43,614 nt of DNA from CAZLMW01 sp964560875 (GTDB lineage: Bacteria > Myxococcota_A > UBA9042). Where the stretch lies: assembly GCA_964560875.1 (NCBI GenBank), contig CAZLMW010000063.1:1-43614 (forward strand). The letters are read 5' to 3'. The notes beneath the pieces are model-generated. The model had not been told where the DNA came from. It made no database searches and saw only the letters and a program-made list of their open reading frames with translations. Each line of letters opens with the position of its first letter. Position 1 is the first letter of the stretch. Shown in pieces: positions 18,535 through 27,215 of this stretch. The position numbers and the translations under genes were made by a program.

Positions 18535-20328
18535 CTACTTGCCGGTCACCCAGTCGTGGTAGCGCTTGTAGTCCCACTCGAGCCCGCTGGGCAGCTTCCA
18601 GGAGTTGGAGTAGAAGCCGATGATGTTGCGGAACCAGCAGCTGTTGTAGCTGCACGTGTAGTAGCGGCTTCCGGTCTTGAGCGTCACGACCGACGTCTGG
18701 TTTGGCGGGAACGACAGCGTGGTGCAGTTGGTGCTGGAGTTGTTGCTGGTGTAGGTCCAGCGGTTGCTGCCGTTGATCGCGATGCCCGCGTAGTTGGAGC
18801 TGCTGCTGCGCGACGAGTAGTAGTAGCAGACCTTGTGGTTGATGGTGCTCTTGGTCGTGTTCTTGACGAACGCCGTGAGCGCCTGCCAGGTCCAGTTCGT
18901 GGTCGAGCTGCCGTAGTTGCCGCCGCCGCGCTGTTGCCGGATATCGCCGGTCGGTCCGCCCCACTTGAAGTCGTTGTAGTACTGGCGCAGCTGGGCGTTG
19001 GTGGTGCCGATGTTGCTCGGGTAGGTCGGGTTGCCGGGCGAGTAGTTGTACTGACCCTGCAGGTAGTCTTCCTGGAAGCCGTACAGAAACGGTCGGCTGC
19101 CCTTGGGGAACATCGGGTACACGTCGGTGTCCTGCACCTTGCCGTCCTTGATGATTTTGCCTTTGAGGAGGATGTCGCCCGTGACGACAAGGTTGCCCTT
19201 GGCCTGCACCTTCTTGTTGCTCAACGTCTGGATGTTGATCGACCACTTGTTGATGGCGCCGTCGGTCGTGTTGTCCTTGAAGTGCGGGTCGATGACGCGC
19301 AACACCCAGTTGCCCTTGAGGTTTTTGCCCTTCCAGACGGTCAGGTCGCCGCTCACCGGCTTGCTGGGGCTCGGGTAGGTCGCCAGCAGGGTTTTGCCGC
19401 TCACGCCGCCCTTGAACAGCGTGTACTGCTTGCCGTTGGGGTCCCACAGGTCAATCGTGAGGGTTTCGACCTTGCTGTTGCTGACGTCCAGCGAGATTGA
19501 GAATTCCTGGGCGATCCCGAGGTCCGGCACGGTGATCGTGTCCTTGATACCGATCGGCACATGGTCGGGGATTTTAACCGGCACCTTGGTGCTGACGATG
19601 ATGTCGGTGAATTCGTTGCTGAGTGTGCCGTTGCTGATCTTCTTGAGGCCGTCGAGAGGCAGCGAAGTCGCGGTGGACGCGCACTGGATGTTGCCGTTCT
19701 TGTCGACGCCGACCATGACTTTGCCGCTCGGGCAGGTGCCGGCCTTGACGCCGCTGCCGGACGCCTTGATGCCGGTGAGACCGCTGCCGTCGCCGACGAA
19801 TTTCTGGGCCGTGACCGTCTTGCCGATCATGTCCTGCACGACGATTTTGGTCGCCGTGATGGCGTAGCCGCCCATGTTGATGTCGCCATCGAACTTCATG
19901 TGCTTGACCGACACGCAGCCGGAGCAATCGAGCCGTGCGGCCGCTGCGGCGAACGGGACAGCGCGCAGCTGCTGGCGGGGCAGGGCGGGGTCGGCTCCCA
20001 CCTGGAGCTCGAGGAAGAGGGCTTTTCCGCTTGTGACCGACGCGGGGATGGCCTTGTTGCTGCCGAGCGCGTGATGGAAGTGGCCACCTGAAAGGGCGAC
20101 TGAGATCGGTCCCTCGGACCACAACGCCTTGCCACCCTTGGCCACGTCATAGAGCGCGAACGTAAGCTTGTAGCTGCCGTCGCTCGCCGGTCCGCCGCCG
20201 GTTGCCCGCAGCGTGCCTTCGAAGTTCATTGTTGTTGGGACCGCAGACATCGCTGGACTGGCCAGCAACAGCGTCGCGACCGCGAGGGCCGCCGGGATCC
20301 ATGCGCTTTTCACGCCTGTCCTTGTCAT
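18535..20328 (-). CDS. Tail-fibre-like secreted protein with P domain, copy A
   Basis: A 597-residue exported protein without a lipobox. ATG 20328 follows GAGG; two GTGs just upstream are less well placed. After a signal peptide (cleavage near SPAMSA) comes a beta-sandwich (FEGTLRATGGG...YKLTFALYD...LFLELQVG, then RQQLRAVPFAAAA), a CSGC motif, and VGDGSGLTGI, a motif common in phage-tail-fibre-like proteins. Residues about 215-350 match a proprotein-convertase P domain (FSISLDVSNSKVETLTIDLWDPNG, NLKGNWVLRVIDPH, INKWSINIQTLSN). The last 200 residues are Tyr/Asn/Ser-rich with paired Cys (TCSYNSCWF) and unlike copy B. It lies 7 bases after its partner lipoprotein gene. An adhesin or surface fibre role is inferred. 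Confidence 0.87.
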   Translation of the reverse strand: MTRTGVKSAWIPAALAVATLLLASPAMSAVPTTMNFEGTLRATGGGPASDGSYKLTFALYDVAKGGKALWSEGPISVALSGGHFHHALGSNKAIPASVTSGKALFLELQVGADPALPRQQLRAVPFAAAAARLDCSGCVSVKHMKFDGDINMGGYAITATKIVVQDMIGKTVTAQKFVGDGSGLTGIKASGSGVKAGTCPSGKVMVGVDKNGNIQCASTATSLPLDGLKKISNGTLSNEFTDIIVSTKVPVKIPDHVPIGIKDTITVPDLGIAQEFSISLDVSNSKVETLTIDLWDPNGKQYTLFKGGVSGKTLLATYPSPSKPVSGDLTVWKGKNLKGNWVLRVIDPHFKDNTTDGAINKWSINIQTLSNKKVQAKGNLVVTGDILLKGKIIKDGKVQDTDVYPMFPKGSRPFLYGFQEDYLQGQYNYSPGNPTYPSNIGTTNAQLRQYYNDFKWGGPTGDIRQQRGGGNYGSSTTNWTWQALTAFVKNTTKSTINHKVCYYYSSRSSSSNYAGIAINGSNRWTYTSNNSSTNCTTLSFPPNQTSVVTLKTGSRYYTCSYNSCWFRNIIGFYSNSWKLPSGLEWDYKRYHDWVTGK

Positions 20329-20335
20329 CACCACC

Positions 20336-22807
20336 TCAGAACGTTCCCAGCCACCGATAGAGGCCGAGATCGACCGTGAACTTCGCGCCTTTGAGCCGTC
20401 CGCTCACGAGCGCACCGCCGACTGAACCGCGCGCATGCACCTTGCCTGCCTGGCCTTGCAGTGTGGCCGCCGTCATGCGCCCGCCGAATCCGGTAGGCGC
20501 GCAACCCTGATCGGTCGTGCCGTTGCAGTCGTCGTCTTTGCCGTTGCCGCACGCGTCTTTCGCCGCCGGAAGCACCTGGCCCGAACACGGCGTCAACGTG
20601 CCGTCCACCTTGCAGGTCTGCGTCCCGGCTTTGCAGGCGCCCACACCCTTGGTCTTGAGCGGCCCGCTGTAGCAGCCGACTGCCTTACCGACGGCCGAAA
20701 CGTTCTTGCAGCCGCCCGACTTGGCGTCGCAGCTGTCGACGGTGCACGCGACGCTGTCGTCACAATTGTTGGGTTTGCCGGCCTTGCAGCTGACCTTGCC
20801 GGCGCCGATGAACACGCATACATCGCCGACCGTGCAGGGGTCGCCATCGTCGCATGAGCCCGATTTTGCGTTGTATTTGCAGCCTTGCTTGGGATCGCAC
20901 GAGTCAGCCGTGCAGCCGTTGCCGTCATCGCATTTCTTCGTGCTGCCGGCCGTGCACTTGGTGCCGATGCACACGTCGCCCACCGTGCACACGCTGCCGT
21001 CCGCGTCGCAGGCGAGCTTGTCGATGGGCTCGTTCTTGCAGACCTTCTTGCCGGTCTTGGTGCACGAATCGTCGGTGCAGACGTTTTTATCGTCGCAGTC
21101 GGCGTTGGCCTGGCACTTGCACTCGTTGGCGCCGGGTTCGCACTTGCCGTTCTTGCATGCGTCGCCCTGGGTGCAGGCGTTGCCATCCGTGCAAGCGCCA
21201 GCCTGGGGCGTGTGGGTGCACCCGGTCTGCTTGTTGCAGCCGTCCAGCGTGCAAACGGACCCGTCGTTGCAGTCTTTCGTGACGGCGATGGACAGGCCGA
21301 CGCACGTCCCTGCCACGCACTCATCGGCCTTTGTGCACTTGTTTCCGTCCGAACAGGCTCCAGTCCGCGGCTTGTGGTCGCAGCCCTTGACCTTGTCGCA
21401 GGAGTCGATCGTGCAGTCTTTGCCGTCGTTGCAGCCGAGCGGTTTGCCTTTGCAGGTTTCGCCTTTGCACGCCTCCTGGACCGAACACGCGTCGCCGTCG
21501 TTACAGGGCAGCCCGTCCTTGTCGGTGAACTTGCACTTGCCGGTGACGATCGAACACGCCCCGGCCACACAAGGCTGCCCGGACGCACACGGCTTGGCGT
21601 TGCCCTTGTTACACACGCCGTCTTTGCAGGTGTCGGCGACGGTGCATGGGTTGTCATCGGCGTTGCAGGGCGCCGCCGTGTTCTTGAAAACACAGCCCTT
21701 TGCGGCGTCGCACGTGTCGACCGTGCACGGGTTCTTATCGTCGCAGGCGAGTTTGGTCCCCGGCGCGCATTTGCCGTCTTTGCAGGCGTCCCCCGCCGTG
21801 CATTCGCTGCCATCGGCGTCGCACGATCCGGTCTTGTTGACGTGATTGCAGCCAGCGGTTCCAGCGCACGAATCGGTCGTGCATAGCTCGTTGTCGTCGC
21901 ACGTGTCCTCGTCGGTCTGGCCGTCGCAGTCGTTGTCCTTGACGTCGCAGGCTTCTGTCGCCGGTTTGGGTGCGTCGCAAGCGGTCAATCCGCCTCCCGG
22001 TGGCGCGCCCGTTGCACCATCGGCCAGGCACGTCCGCTTGCCGGTGCATGACCCCGTGCCGACGGTCACCTTGCAAGCGGTCGACAGCTTCTTGTCCGTT
22101 GCCCACGGGGTGCACGCGCAGATTCCGGTCTCCGGCACGCACTGCTGGACCGAGTTGCCATCGATATCATTGACGTTGTTGCACTTGTGCCCGGTCGGGC
22201 ATTGGGTGTCCGAGCCGCAGGCAATCCCGCAGAACGCCCCCGCGTCGCCCATCGAAACGCACGCCGCTTTGGTCTGTCCGTGGGCGAAACATGCGTCGTT
22301 GGACGTGCAGGGTTCGCAGATGTGGCCGTACTTGGGAACGCACAGCTTCTTGCCGCTCATCGTCTCGCAGGAGAAGTCGCCCTTGCAGCTGTCCACGCAC
22401 TCGTCGGTGCAGCGCAGACCCTTGGGGGTGAAGATGCAGTGCCCCGAGTCGCAGTCACCGTTGGCGTTGCAGATCGCGCCGAACGCGCCGCCTTTGGGAC
22501 CACCGGCGTCCTTGGGCGTGTCACCCGCGTCGTCCGAGGATGTTGACCCCGCGTCCTGCGAAGTTGAACCGCTCGTGTCGTCGCCGATCTTCGTGTCGAG
22601 CGGTTGAAAACGCGGCCCACCGGTGTCCGTTTCCGTATCTGGCTCGTCTTTCGTGTCGCCATCGGAGCCGTCGGAGCAGCCGGCCGAAAGCGCGATCGCA
22701 CAGCACAAGACCATCGCCCAGAGGGTTGGGCGGCGCCGCAAGCGAGCAGAGACCCGACCCGAGCGGTCCCGCGGCTGGATCGTTGATGGTGTGATGGTGT
22801 CGTCCAC
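20336..22807 (-). CDS. Cys-rich lipoprotein, partner of P-domain protein A
   Basis: An 823-residue lipoprotein from GTG 22807. The start is kept because the Arg-rich segment RLRRRP precedes the hydrophobic stretch ending in ALSAGC (Cys44); an internal ATG would leave no basic region. No clear ribosome-binding site is seen. After an acidic Asp/Thr linker come CNANGDCDSGHC and CDECVDSC-type N-terminal units, CACTPWATDKKLSTAC, a MopE-like CDVKDNDCDGQTDEDTC motif, many CDDGNxCTxDxC units, and a second motif CGNGKDDDCNGTTDQGC. The last 50 residues (GGRMTAATLQGQAGK ... KFTVDLGLYRW) leave the repeat pattern and match the end of the paralogue at 24665. This shared tail may dock the P-domain protein encoded 7 bases downstream; that is inference. 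Confidence 0.87.
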   Translation of the reverse strand: MDDTITPSTIQPRDRSGRVSARLRRRPTLWAMVLCCAIALSAGCSDGSDGDTKDEPDTETDTGGPRFQPLDTKIGDDTSGSTSQDAGSTSSDDAGDTPKDAGGPKGGAFGAICNANGDCDSGHCIFTPKGLRCTDECVDSCKGDFSCETMSGKKLCVPKYGHICEPCTSNDACFAHGQTKAACVSMGDAGAFCGIACGSDTQCPTGHKCNNVNDIDGNSVQQCVPETGICACTPWATDKKLSTACKVTVGTGSCTGKRTCLADGATGAPPGGGLTACDAPKPATEACDVKDNDCDGQTDEDTCDDNELCTTDSCAGTAGCNHVNKTGSCDADGSECTAGDACKDGKCAPGTKLACDDKNPCTVDTCDAAKGCVFKNTAAPCNADDNPCTVADTCKDGVCNKGNAKPCASGQPCVAGACSIVTGKCKFTDKDGLPCNDGDACSVQEACKGETCKGKPLGCNDGKDCTIDSCDKVKGCDHKPRTGACSDGNKCTKADECVAGTCVGLSIAVTKDCNDGSVCTLDGCNKQTGCTHTPQAGACTDGNACTQGDACKNGKCEPGANECKCQANADCDDKNVCTDDSCTKTGKKVCKNEPIDKLACDADGSVCTVGDVCIGTKCTAGSTKKCDDGNGCTADSCDPKQGCKYNAKSGSCDDGDPCTVGDVCVFIGAGKVSCKAGKPNNCDDSVACTVDSCDAKSGGCKNVSAVGKAVGCYSGPLKTKGVGACKAGTQTCKVDGTLTPCSGQVLPAAKDACGNGKDDDCNGTTDQGCAPTGFGGRMTAATLQGQAGKVHARGSVGGALVSGRLKGAKFTVDLGLYRWLGTF

Positions 22808-22877
22808 GAGTTAGGCGGGGAAGATAGCGTGCCCGTTTCCGCCCCGCGAATTCCAGCGTCACAGAGCCCAGCGGACG

Positions 22878-24668
22878 CTAGTTCCAGTTGTGACCGATGT
22901 ACTCGATGCGCAGCCCACCGTAGGGACAATTCGTGCTGCCGCAGCCGTACCAGGCGTAGTAGCTGCTGCTGTTGCTCGACGTGCGCGCCGCCGCGTGGAT
23001 GTAGTCGCCCTTGTTCAACCAGACGATCTTCTCCATCTCCTGGCGGGGGTAGTGCCAGCCGCTGTATCGGAAGTCGTCTCGATACTCGATCTGGCTGTTG
23101 TTGCGCCGAATCTCGCCGTACCACCAGCTGCTGCTGTGCCGGGACCGAACGGAGAAGTTGATCTTGTAGTAGCCCGCGATCTTGATGGTCACACGCCCGA
23201 TGTTCTGGTCGTTGTACCACTGGCTGCTGTACGAGCTCGAGCCGTTGGCGGGCGACTTGGTGCTCACCGTCAGGTAATCCTGCGCGGTGTTGATGTAGGT
23301 GCGGTCGAGGCAGTACCGGCTCCAGCTGCTGGTGTAGCTGCGCGTGTGGCGGCAGTGGCCCTGGTAGATGATCGGCTTGGGCAGCAGGGCGACCCAGTCC
23401 GTGCCGTTGCAGATCTCGGCGCCGCGCTTGTGGTCGTGGCGAACGACGCCTTTCTTGTTGGCGTCGCACTTGCCGGTGTTCTGGCCAAACGTGGTGATGC
23501 TGCCCTTGCCCATGTGCACCGTGCCGGTGACGTGCAGGTCGCCGCTGACCAGCACCTTCTTGTTGCTGAGCGTGCTGATGTTGACCGACCACTTGTTGAT
23601 CTGGCCGTCGGTCTGGTTGTTGAGGAACACATGGTCGACCACGTTCAACTCCCACACGCCCTTGATGTTCTTGCCGGTCCAGCTGTTCAGATTGCCCACC
23701 AGCGGCTTGGCTGGTGGGAAACTCACGAGCAGCGCGGGACCTTTGCCGCCCTTGTTGTACAGCGTGTGCTTCGTGCCGGCGGGATCGGTCAGGAACACCT
23801 GCACCTGGCTGATGTCGCTGCTCGTCAGGTCGACCGAGATGGAGAACGCCTCTGCGATGCCCACATCCGGCACAACGATCTTGCTCTTCACGCCGGTCGG
23901 AGTGTGGTCGGGGATGGGAATCGGCAGCTTGGCCGGCTTGAGGACCTCGGTGAACTTGTTGCTCAAGGTCCCGTTGCTGATCTTCTGCAGGCCGTCCGCG
24001 GGCAACGAGCCCGACGATGACGCGCACTTGAGGTTGCCCTGGCTGTCGACGCCGATGACGAATTTGCCGCCCGAACAGGTGGAAGCCTTGATGCCAGCCC
24101 CGCCGCTCTTGATGCCGGTGAGCCCGCTGCCGTCGCCGACGAATTTCTGCGCGGTCACGGTGCCGCCTACGACGTCCTGGGCCACGATCTTCGTCGCCGT
24201 TAGCGCGTAGCCACCCATGTTGATGTCGCCGTCGAACTTCATCTCCTTGACGGACACGCAACCGGTGCAAGCGACGTCGCCGGCGACCATCGCGTAGGCA
24301 CCGGAGTGCATCTTTTGGCGCGGTGCGGCGGGATCGGTTCCGACCTGGACTTCGAGCCAGTTTGCGGCCTTGCTGGCGAACACTGGGCCGTTGAGGGCGG
24401 TCTTGCTTCCGAGCACGTGGCTGAACTGGCCGCTGGCGACTGCTACCGTTACCGGGCCCTCGGTCCAGTAGGCTTTGCCGCCGGACGCCGCGTCGAAGAG
24501 ACGGAACGTCACCGCGTAGTTGCCGTCCGGGGCCGCGCCGCCTGTCGATGAACGCAAGTAGCCCTCGAACACGCTGGACGTCGGCACCGCCGCAGATGCG
24601 TCCATCGCCACCATCGCCGCAACCGCAGCGATGCCCACGATCGCGCCACGAAGCTTGATCACGTTCAT
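22878..24668 (-). CDS. Tail-fibre-like secreted protein with P domain, copy B
   Basis: A 596-residue paralogue of the 18535-20328 protein. ATG 24668 is chosen: it overlaps the upstream TGA (ATGA), has AAGAGG six bases before it, and starts a signal peptide (IKLRGAIVGIAAVAAMVA) cleaved near DASA. The N-terminal sandwich (SSVFEGYLRSSTGG, YAVTFRLFD, WLEVQVGTDPAAPRQ), CTGC, VGDGSGLTGI and the P domain (FSISVDLTSSDISQVQVFL, NIKGVWELNVVDH, INKWSVNISTLSNKK) all match copy A. The C-terminal 170 residues differ and resemble a C1q/TNF-like jelly roll (GRVTIKIAGYYKINFSVR, KIVWLNKGDYIHAAART, YGGLRIEYIG). C1q-type heads bind ligands in many secreted proteins, so a binding tip is inferred. Localisation: exported, probably surface. 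Confidence 0.88.
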   Translation of the reverse strand: MNVIKLRGAIVGIAAVAAMVAMDASAAVPTSSVFEGYLRSSTGGAAPDGNYAVTFRLFDAASGGKAYWTEGPVTVAVASGQFSHVLGSKTALNGPVFASKAANWLEVQVGTDPAAPRQKMHSGAYAMVAGDVACTGCVSVKEMKFDGDINMGGYALTATKIVAQDVVGGTVTAQKFVGDGSGLTGIKSGGAGIKASTCSGGKFVIGVDSQGNLKCASSSGSLPADGLQKISNGTLSNKFTEVLKPAKLPIPIPDHTPTGVKSKIVVPDVGIAEAFSISVDLTSSDISQVQVFLTDPAGTKHTLYNKGGKGPALLVSFPPAKPLVGNLNSWTGKNIKGVWELNVVDHVFLNNQTDGQINKWSVNISTLSNKKVLVSGDLHVTGTVHMGKGSITTFGQNTGKCDANKKGVVRHDHKRGAEICNGTDWVALLPKPIIYQGHCRHTRSYTSSWSRYCLDRTYINTAQDYLTVSTKSPANGSSSYSSQWYNDQNIGRVTIKIAGYYKINFSVRSRHSSSWWYGEIRRNNSQIEYRDDFRYSGWHYPRQEMEKIVWLNKGDYIHAAARTSSNSSSYYAWYGCGSTNCPYGGLRIEYIGHNWN

Positions 24669-26614
24669 TTCAGACCTCTTGACCACCGGTAGAAGCCGAT
24701 GTCGAGCACCAGCTTCGTCGTCTTCATCGCGCCGCCAAACGACGTTGAGCCGTGGGCGCCTCGCAGTAGCTTCTTGCCGACCTTGCCGGCGACAACCGCG
24801 CCGACGAGTCGTCCACCCGCGATGAGTGTTTGTTTGCCGCAGCCGTCTTCGGTGGAGCCGTTGCAGTTGTCGTCGATCTTGTCGCCGCACTTCTCGGCCG
24901 CCTCTGGAACAACTTCGCCCAGACACTTGCCAAGCGTTCCGTCCGCCTTACAGCTCGCGGTGCCGCCCTTGCACGGCGCGAATTTCTGCGTCCCGGGTTT
25001 GCCGCTGTAGCAGGCAACCGTCTTGTCCACCGCGCCCTTGTGAACACAGCCTTTCTTGGCGTCGCAGCTGTCCACAGTGCAGTCGTTCTTGTCGTCGCAG
25101 ACCTGTTTCTTGCCCGGGAAGCACTGCAGCTTGCCAGCGACGAGCGCGCAGCTATCGCCGGTTGTGCAAGCGTCGCCGTCGTCGCACGTCCCCTTGTTCA
25201 GGTCGTGTTTGCAGCCCTTCGTCGGCACGCAGGAGTCGAGTGTACACGCGTTGTTGTCGTTGCAGTCGATCGGCGCGGCCTTGCAGGTTTCGCCCTTGCA
25301 GGTGCCCTTGCCCGAGCACGCGTCTCCGTCGTTGCAGGGAAATCCGTCTTTGTCCGTGAATTTGCACTTGCCGGTCGCGATCGAGCACGCACCCTTGACG
25401 CACGGCTGCCCCGAGCCACACGGCTTGAGCGCTCCCTGTTGGCATTTTCCGGCCTTGCAGGTGTCGGCCACGGTGCACGGATTGTCGTCGGCGTTGCAGG
25501 GCGCGGCGGTGTTGGCATAAACGCAGCCCACCTTGGCGTCGCACGTGTCTTTGGTGCATGGGTTCTTGTCATCGCAGTCGAGCACCGGGCCTGGCTTGCA
25601 GGTGCCGTTGGCGCACGCGTCGTCCTTGGTGCACGACGAGCCGTCGGCGTCGCAAGGCCCCGACTTGTTTGTGAACTTGCAGCCCTTGGCGGAGTCGCAG
25701 CTGTCGACCGTGCAATCGTTCTTGTCGTCGCAGGTCAGCTCGTCCGTGTCACCGTCGCAGTCGTTGTCCACGCCGTCGCATTTTTCAGCCGCCGGGGTTT
25801 GCGCCAGGCAAGCGCTGAGCCCGCCTCCCGGGGGCGCGTCTTTCTTACCGTCGGCAAGGCACGTTCTTTCGCCGGCGCACTTCGCGTTGCCGACCGACTT
25901 GTAGCAAACCGTCGACAGCTCCTTGGCGATCGCTGATTTGCTGCATTCGCACGCGCCCTTCTTCAGCACGCACTGCTTGCCCTTCTGGCCGGCGACGTCG
26001 GTGATGTCTTTGCACGCGTAGCCGGCGGAGCATTCGCTGTCCGTCGCGCACTGGGCACCGCAGAACGCGCCAGCTTCGCCATGGTCAACGCATCGGGCGC
26101 CACCATGACCGGCTGCCACGCACTCGGCGTTCTTCTTGCACGGGTTGCACAAGAACCCGAGAGCCGGAACGCACAGGTTGACGATATCGCTGCCGACCGA
26201 TGTCCCGACGCACTTGAACCCGAGCGGGCAGACGTCTGCGCAGGTCTTGCTGCAGTACTGGCCGTCCGGGCCGTCGATGCAGTAGCCCGAATCACACTCT
26301 TCGGACTCGGTGCAGGTGCATCCGAAGCCGCCGGGGCAGTTGTCGTCGCCGGTGTCTGCGGTCGCGGTGTCTTCGGTGCCGGTGTCGTCGGTCGCGCCGG
26401 CATCCGACGTGGAGGCAGTATCAAGTCCGCCGGTATTCGTGTCCGTCTCGTCGCCGCCGGTGTCGGTTGCTGTCGGGGGCGTCGTGCCTTCGTCGCCGCC
26501 CTCGTCGCCGCCGCAGCCGCCGCTGACCAGGGCGAGCGGAAGAAACAGCGCGATCGCGATGAAGCGCGCGGCGCGCGGACAGGCGGCCTGCTGCGAGAGC
26601 TTCCGCTCGGACAC
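24665..26614 (-). CDS. Cys-rich lipoprotein, partner of P-domain protein B
   Basis: A 649-residue lipoprotein, first gene of the five-gene operon. It starts at GTG 26614 (no clear ribosome-binding site). The signal peptide has a basic start and ends in LVSGGC (Cys34). A Thr/Asp/Gly linker follows, then CTCTESEECDSGYC and CSKTCADVC units, CECSKSAIAKELSTVC, a MopE-like CDGVDNDCDGDTDELTC motif, CDDKNxCTxDxC repeats, CGDKIDDNCNGSTEDGC, and the tail GGRLVGAVVAGKVGK ... KLVLDIGFYRWSRG. Order and local sequence match the lipoprotein at 20336, which is longer by several repeat units. Its TGA overlaps the ATG of the P-domain gene, so the pair is translationally coupled. Confidence 0.88.
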   Translation of the reverse strand: MSERKLSQQAACPRAARFIAIALFLPLALVSGGCGGDEGGDEGTTPPTATDTGGDETDTNTGGLDTASTSDAGATDDTGTEDTATADTGDDNCPGGFGCTCTESEECDSGYCIDGPDGQYCSKTCADVCPLGFKCVGTSVGSDIVNLCVPALGFLCNPCKKNAECVAAGHGGARCVDHGEAGAFCGAQCATDSECSAGYACKDITDVAGQKGKQCVLKKGACECSKSAIAKELSTVCYKSVGNAKCAGERTCLADGKKDAPPGGGLSACLAQTPAAEKCDGVDNDCDGDTDELTCDDKNDCTVDSCDSAKGCKFTNKSGPCDADGSSCTKDDACANGTCKPGPVLDCDDKNPCTKDTCDAKVGCVYANTAAPCNADDNPCTVADTCKAGKCQQGALKPCGSGQPCVKGACSIATGKCKFTDKDGFPCNDGDACSGKGTCKGETCKAAPIDCNDNNACTLDSCVPTKGCKHDLNKGTCDDGDACTTGDSCALVAGKLQCFPGKKQVCDDKNDCTVDSCDAKKGCVHKGAVDKTVACYSGKPGTQKFAPCKGGTASCKADGTLGKCLGEVVPEAAEKCGDKIDDNCNGSTEDGCGKQTLIAGGRLVGAVVAGKVGKKLLRGAHGSTSFGGAMKTTKLVLDIGFYRWSRGLK

Positions 26615-26733
26615 ATTGAAACTATTGCAGCGAATGGGTCTCCCCTCCGCCGCAAAGGGTAAGGACGGCGCCGCTCGACGGCAAGCAGGACTGTGCCTCC
26701 GCTAAGCGCGAAGGCATGCTGCTCAGTCTTCGG

Positions 26734-26952
26734 TCAGGATGTTTTGCGCGCGAGAATGCGAGCGATCTCGTCCTTGCGGGCGAGTTTGAGCTTTTGAAGA
26801 TTGCGGATCTCGATCTGCTCGGCAGCCGTCAGGCTTCGCTGACTTCCGAGGTTCGCGAGCCGGTTTTCAAAGGCTTGGTGTTCGGCGTAAAGCAGGCGCA
26901 AGTGCGAGTCGTTCGCCGCGAGTTCGCGGACGAGGGAACGGTTGTACGTCAC
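26734..26952 (-). CDS. DUF465/YdcH-like small helical protein
   Basis: A 72-residue cytoplasmic protein. The frame is open to 27051, but GTG 26952 has an excellent ribosome-binding site (GGGAGGTCGACG-GTG) and gives the family's usual length. The sequence fits DUF465: HLRLLYAEHQAFENRLANL followed by LTAAEQIEIRNLQKLKLARK and DEIARIL, i.e. two antiparallel helices. Family members are small alpha-helical proteins of unknown role. It lies 119 bases upstream of the five-gene surface operon on the same strand, so read-through is possible, but no functional link is evident. Confidence 0.82.
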   Translation of the reverse strand: MTYNRSLVRELAANDSHLRLLYAEHQAFENRLANLGSQRSLTAAEQIEIRNLQKLKLARKDEIARILARKTS

Positions 26953-27215
26953 CGTCGACCTCCCTGGTGCATGAAGGGAATCGGACGCGCGAGCAGCGGT
27001 CGATCCTCGCTGAATTGGCAGACAAAGACCGGTGTCGCCGCGAGGAAGCAAAGCTCAAACGCGCCGGCCTCGGAGACCGGGAGCGCTGCACGTCCTGAGA
27101 GTGTTTTTACCACGTCCCTATCGTAGCGGGACGGGCCGCACGATCCAACGCTTAAATCGATCATTTCGTCGCGACGGCGCCGGCGAACGGGCCGGGTTCG
27201 ACGCACGTCTCGGCA
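26953..27215. other. Intergenic region upstream of the DUF465 gene
   Basis: About 260 bases between the DUF465 start and the stop of the polyphosphate:AMP phosphotransferase gene. It must hold the DUF465 promoter. I see no strong hexamer pair and no hairpin with a T tract. Confidence 0.35.
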
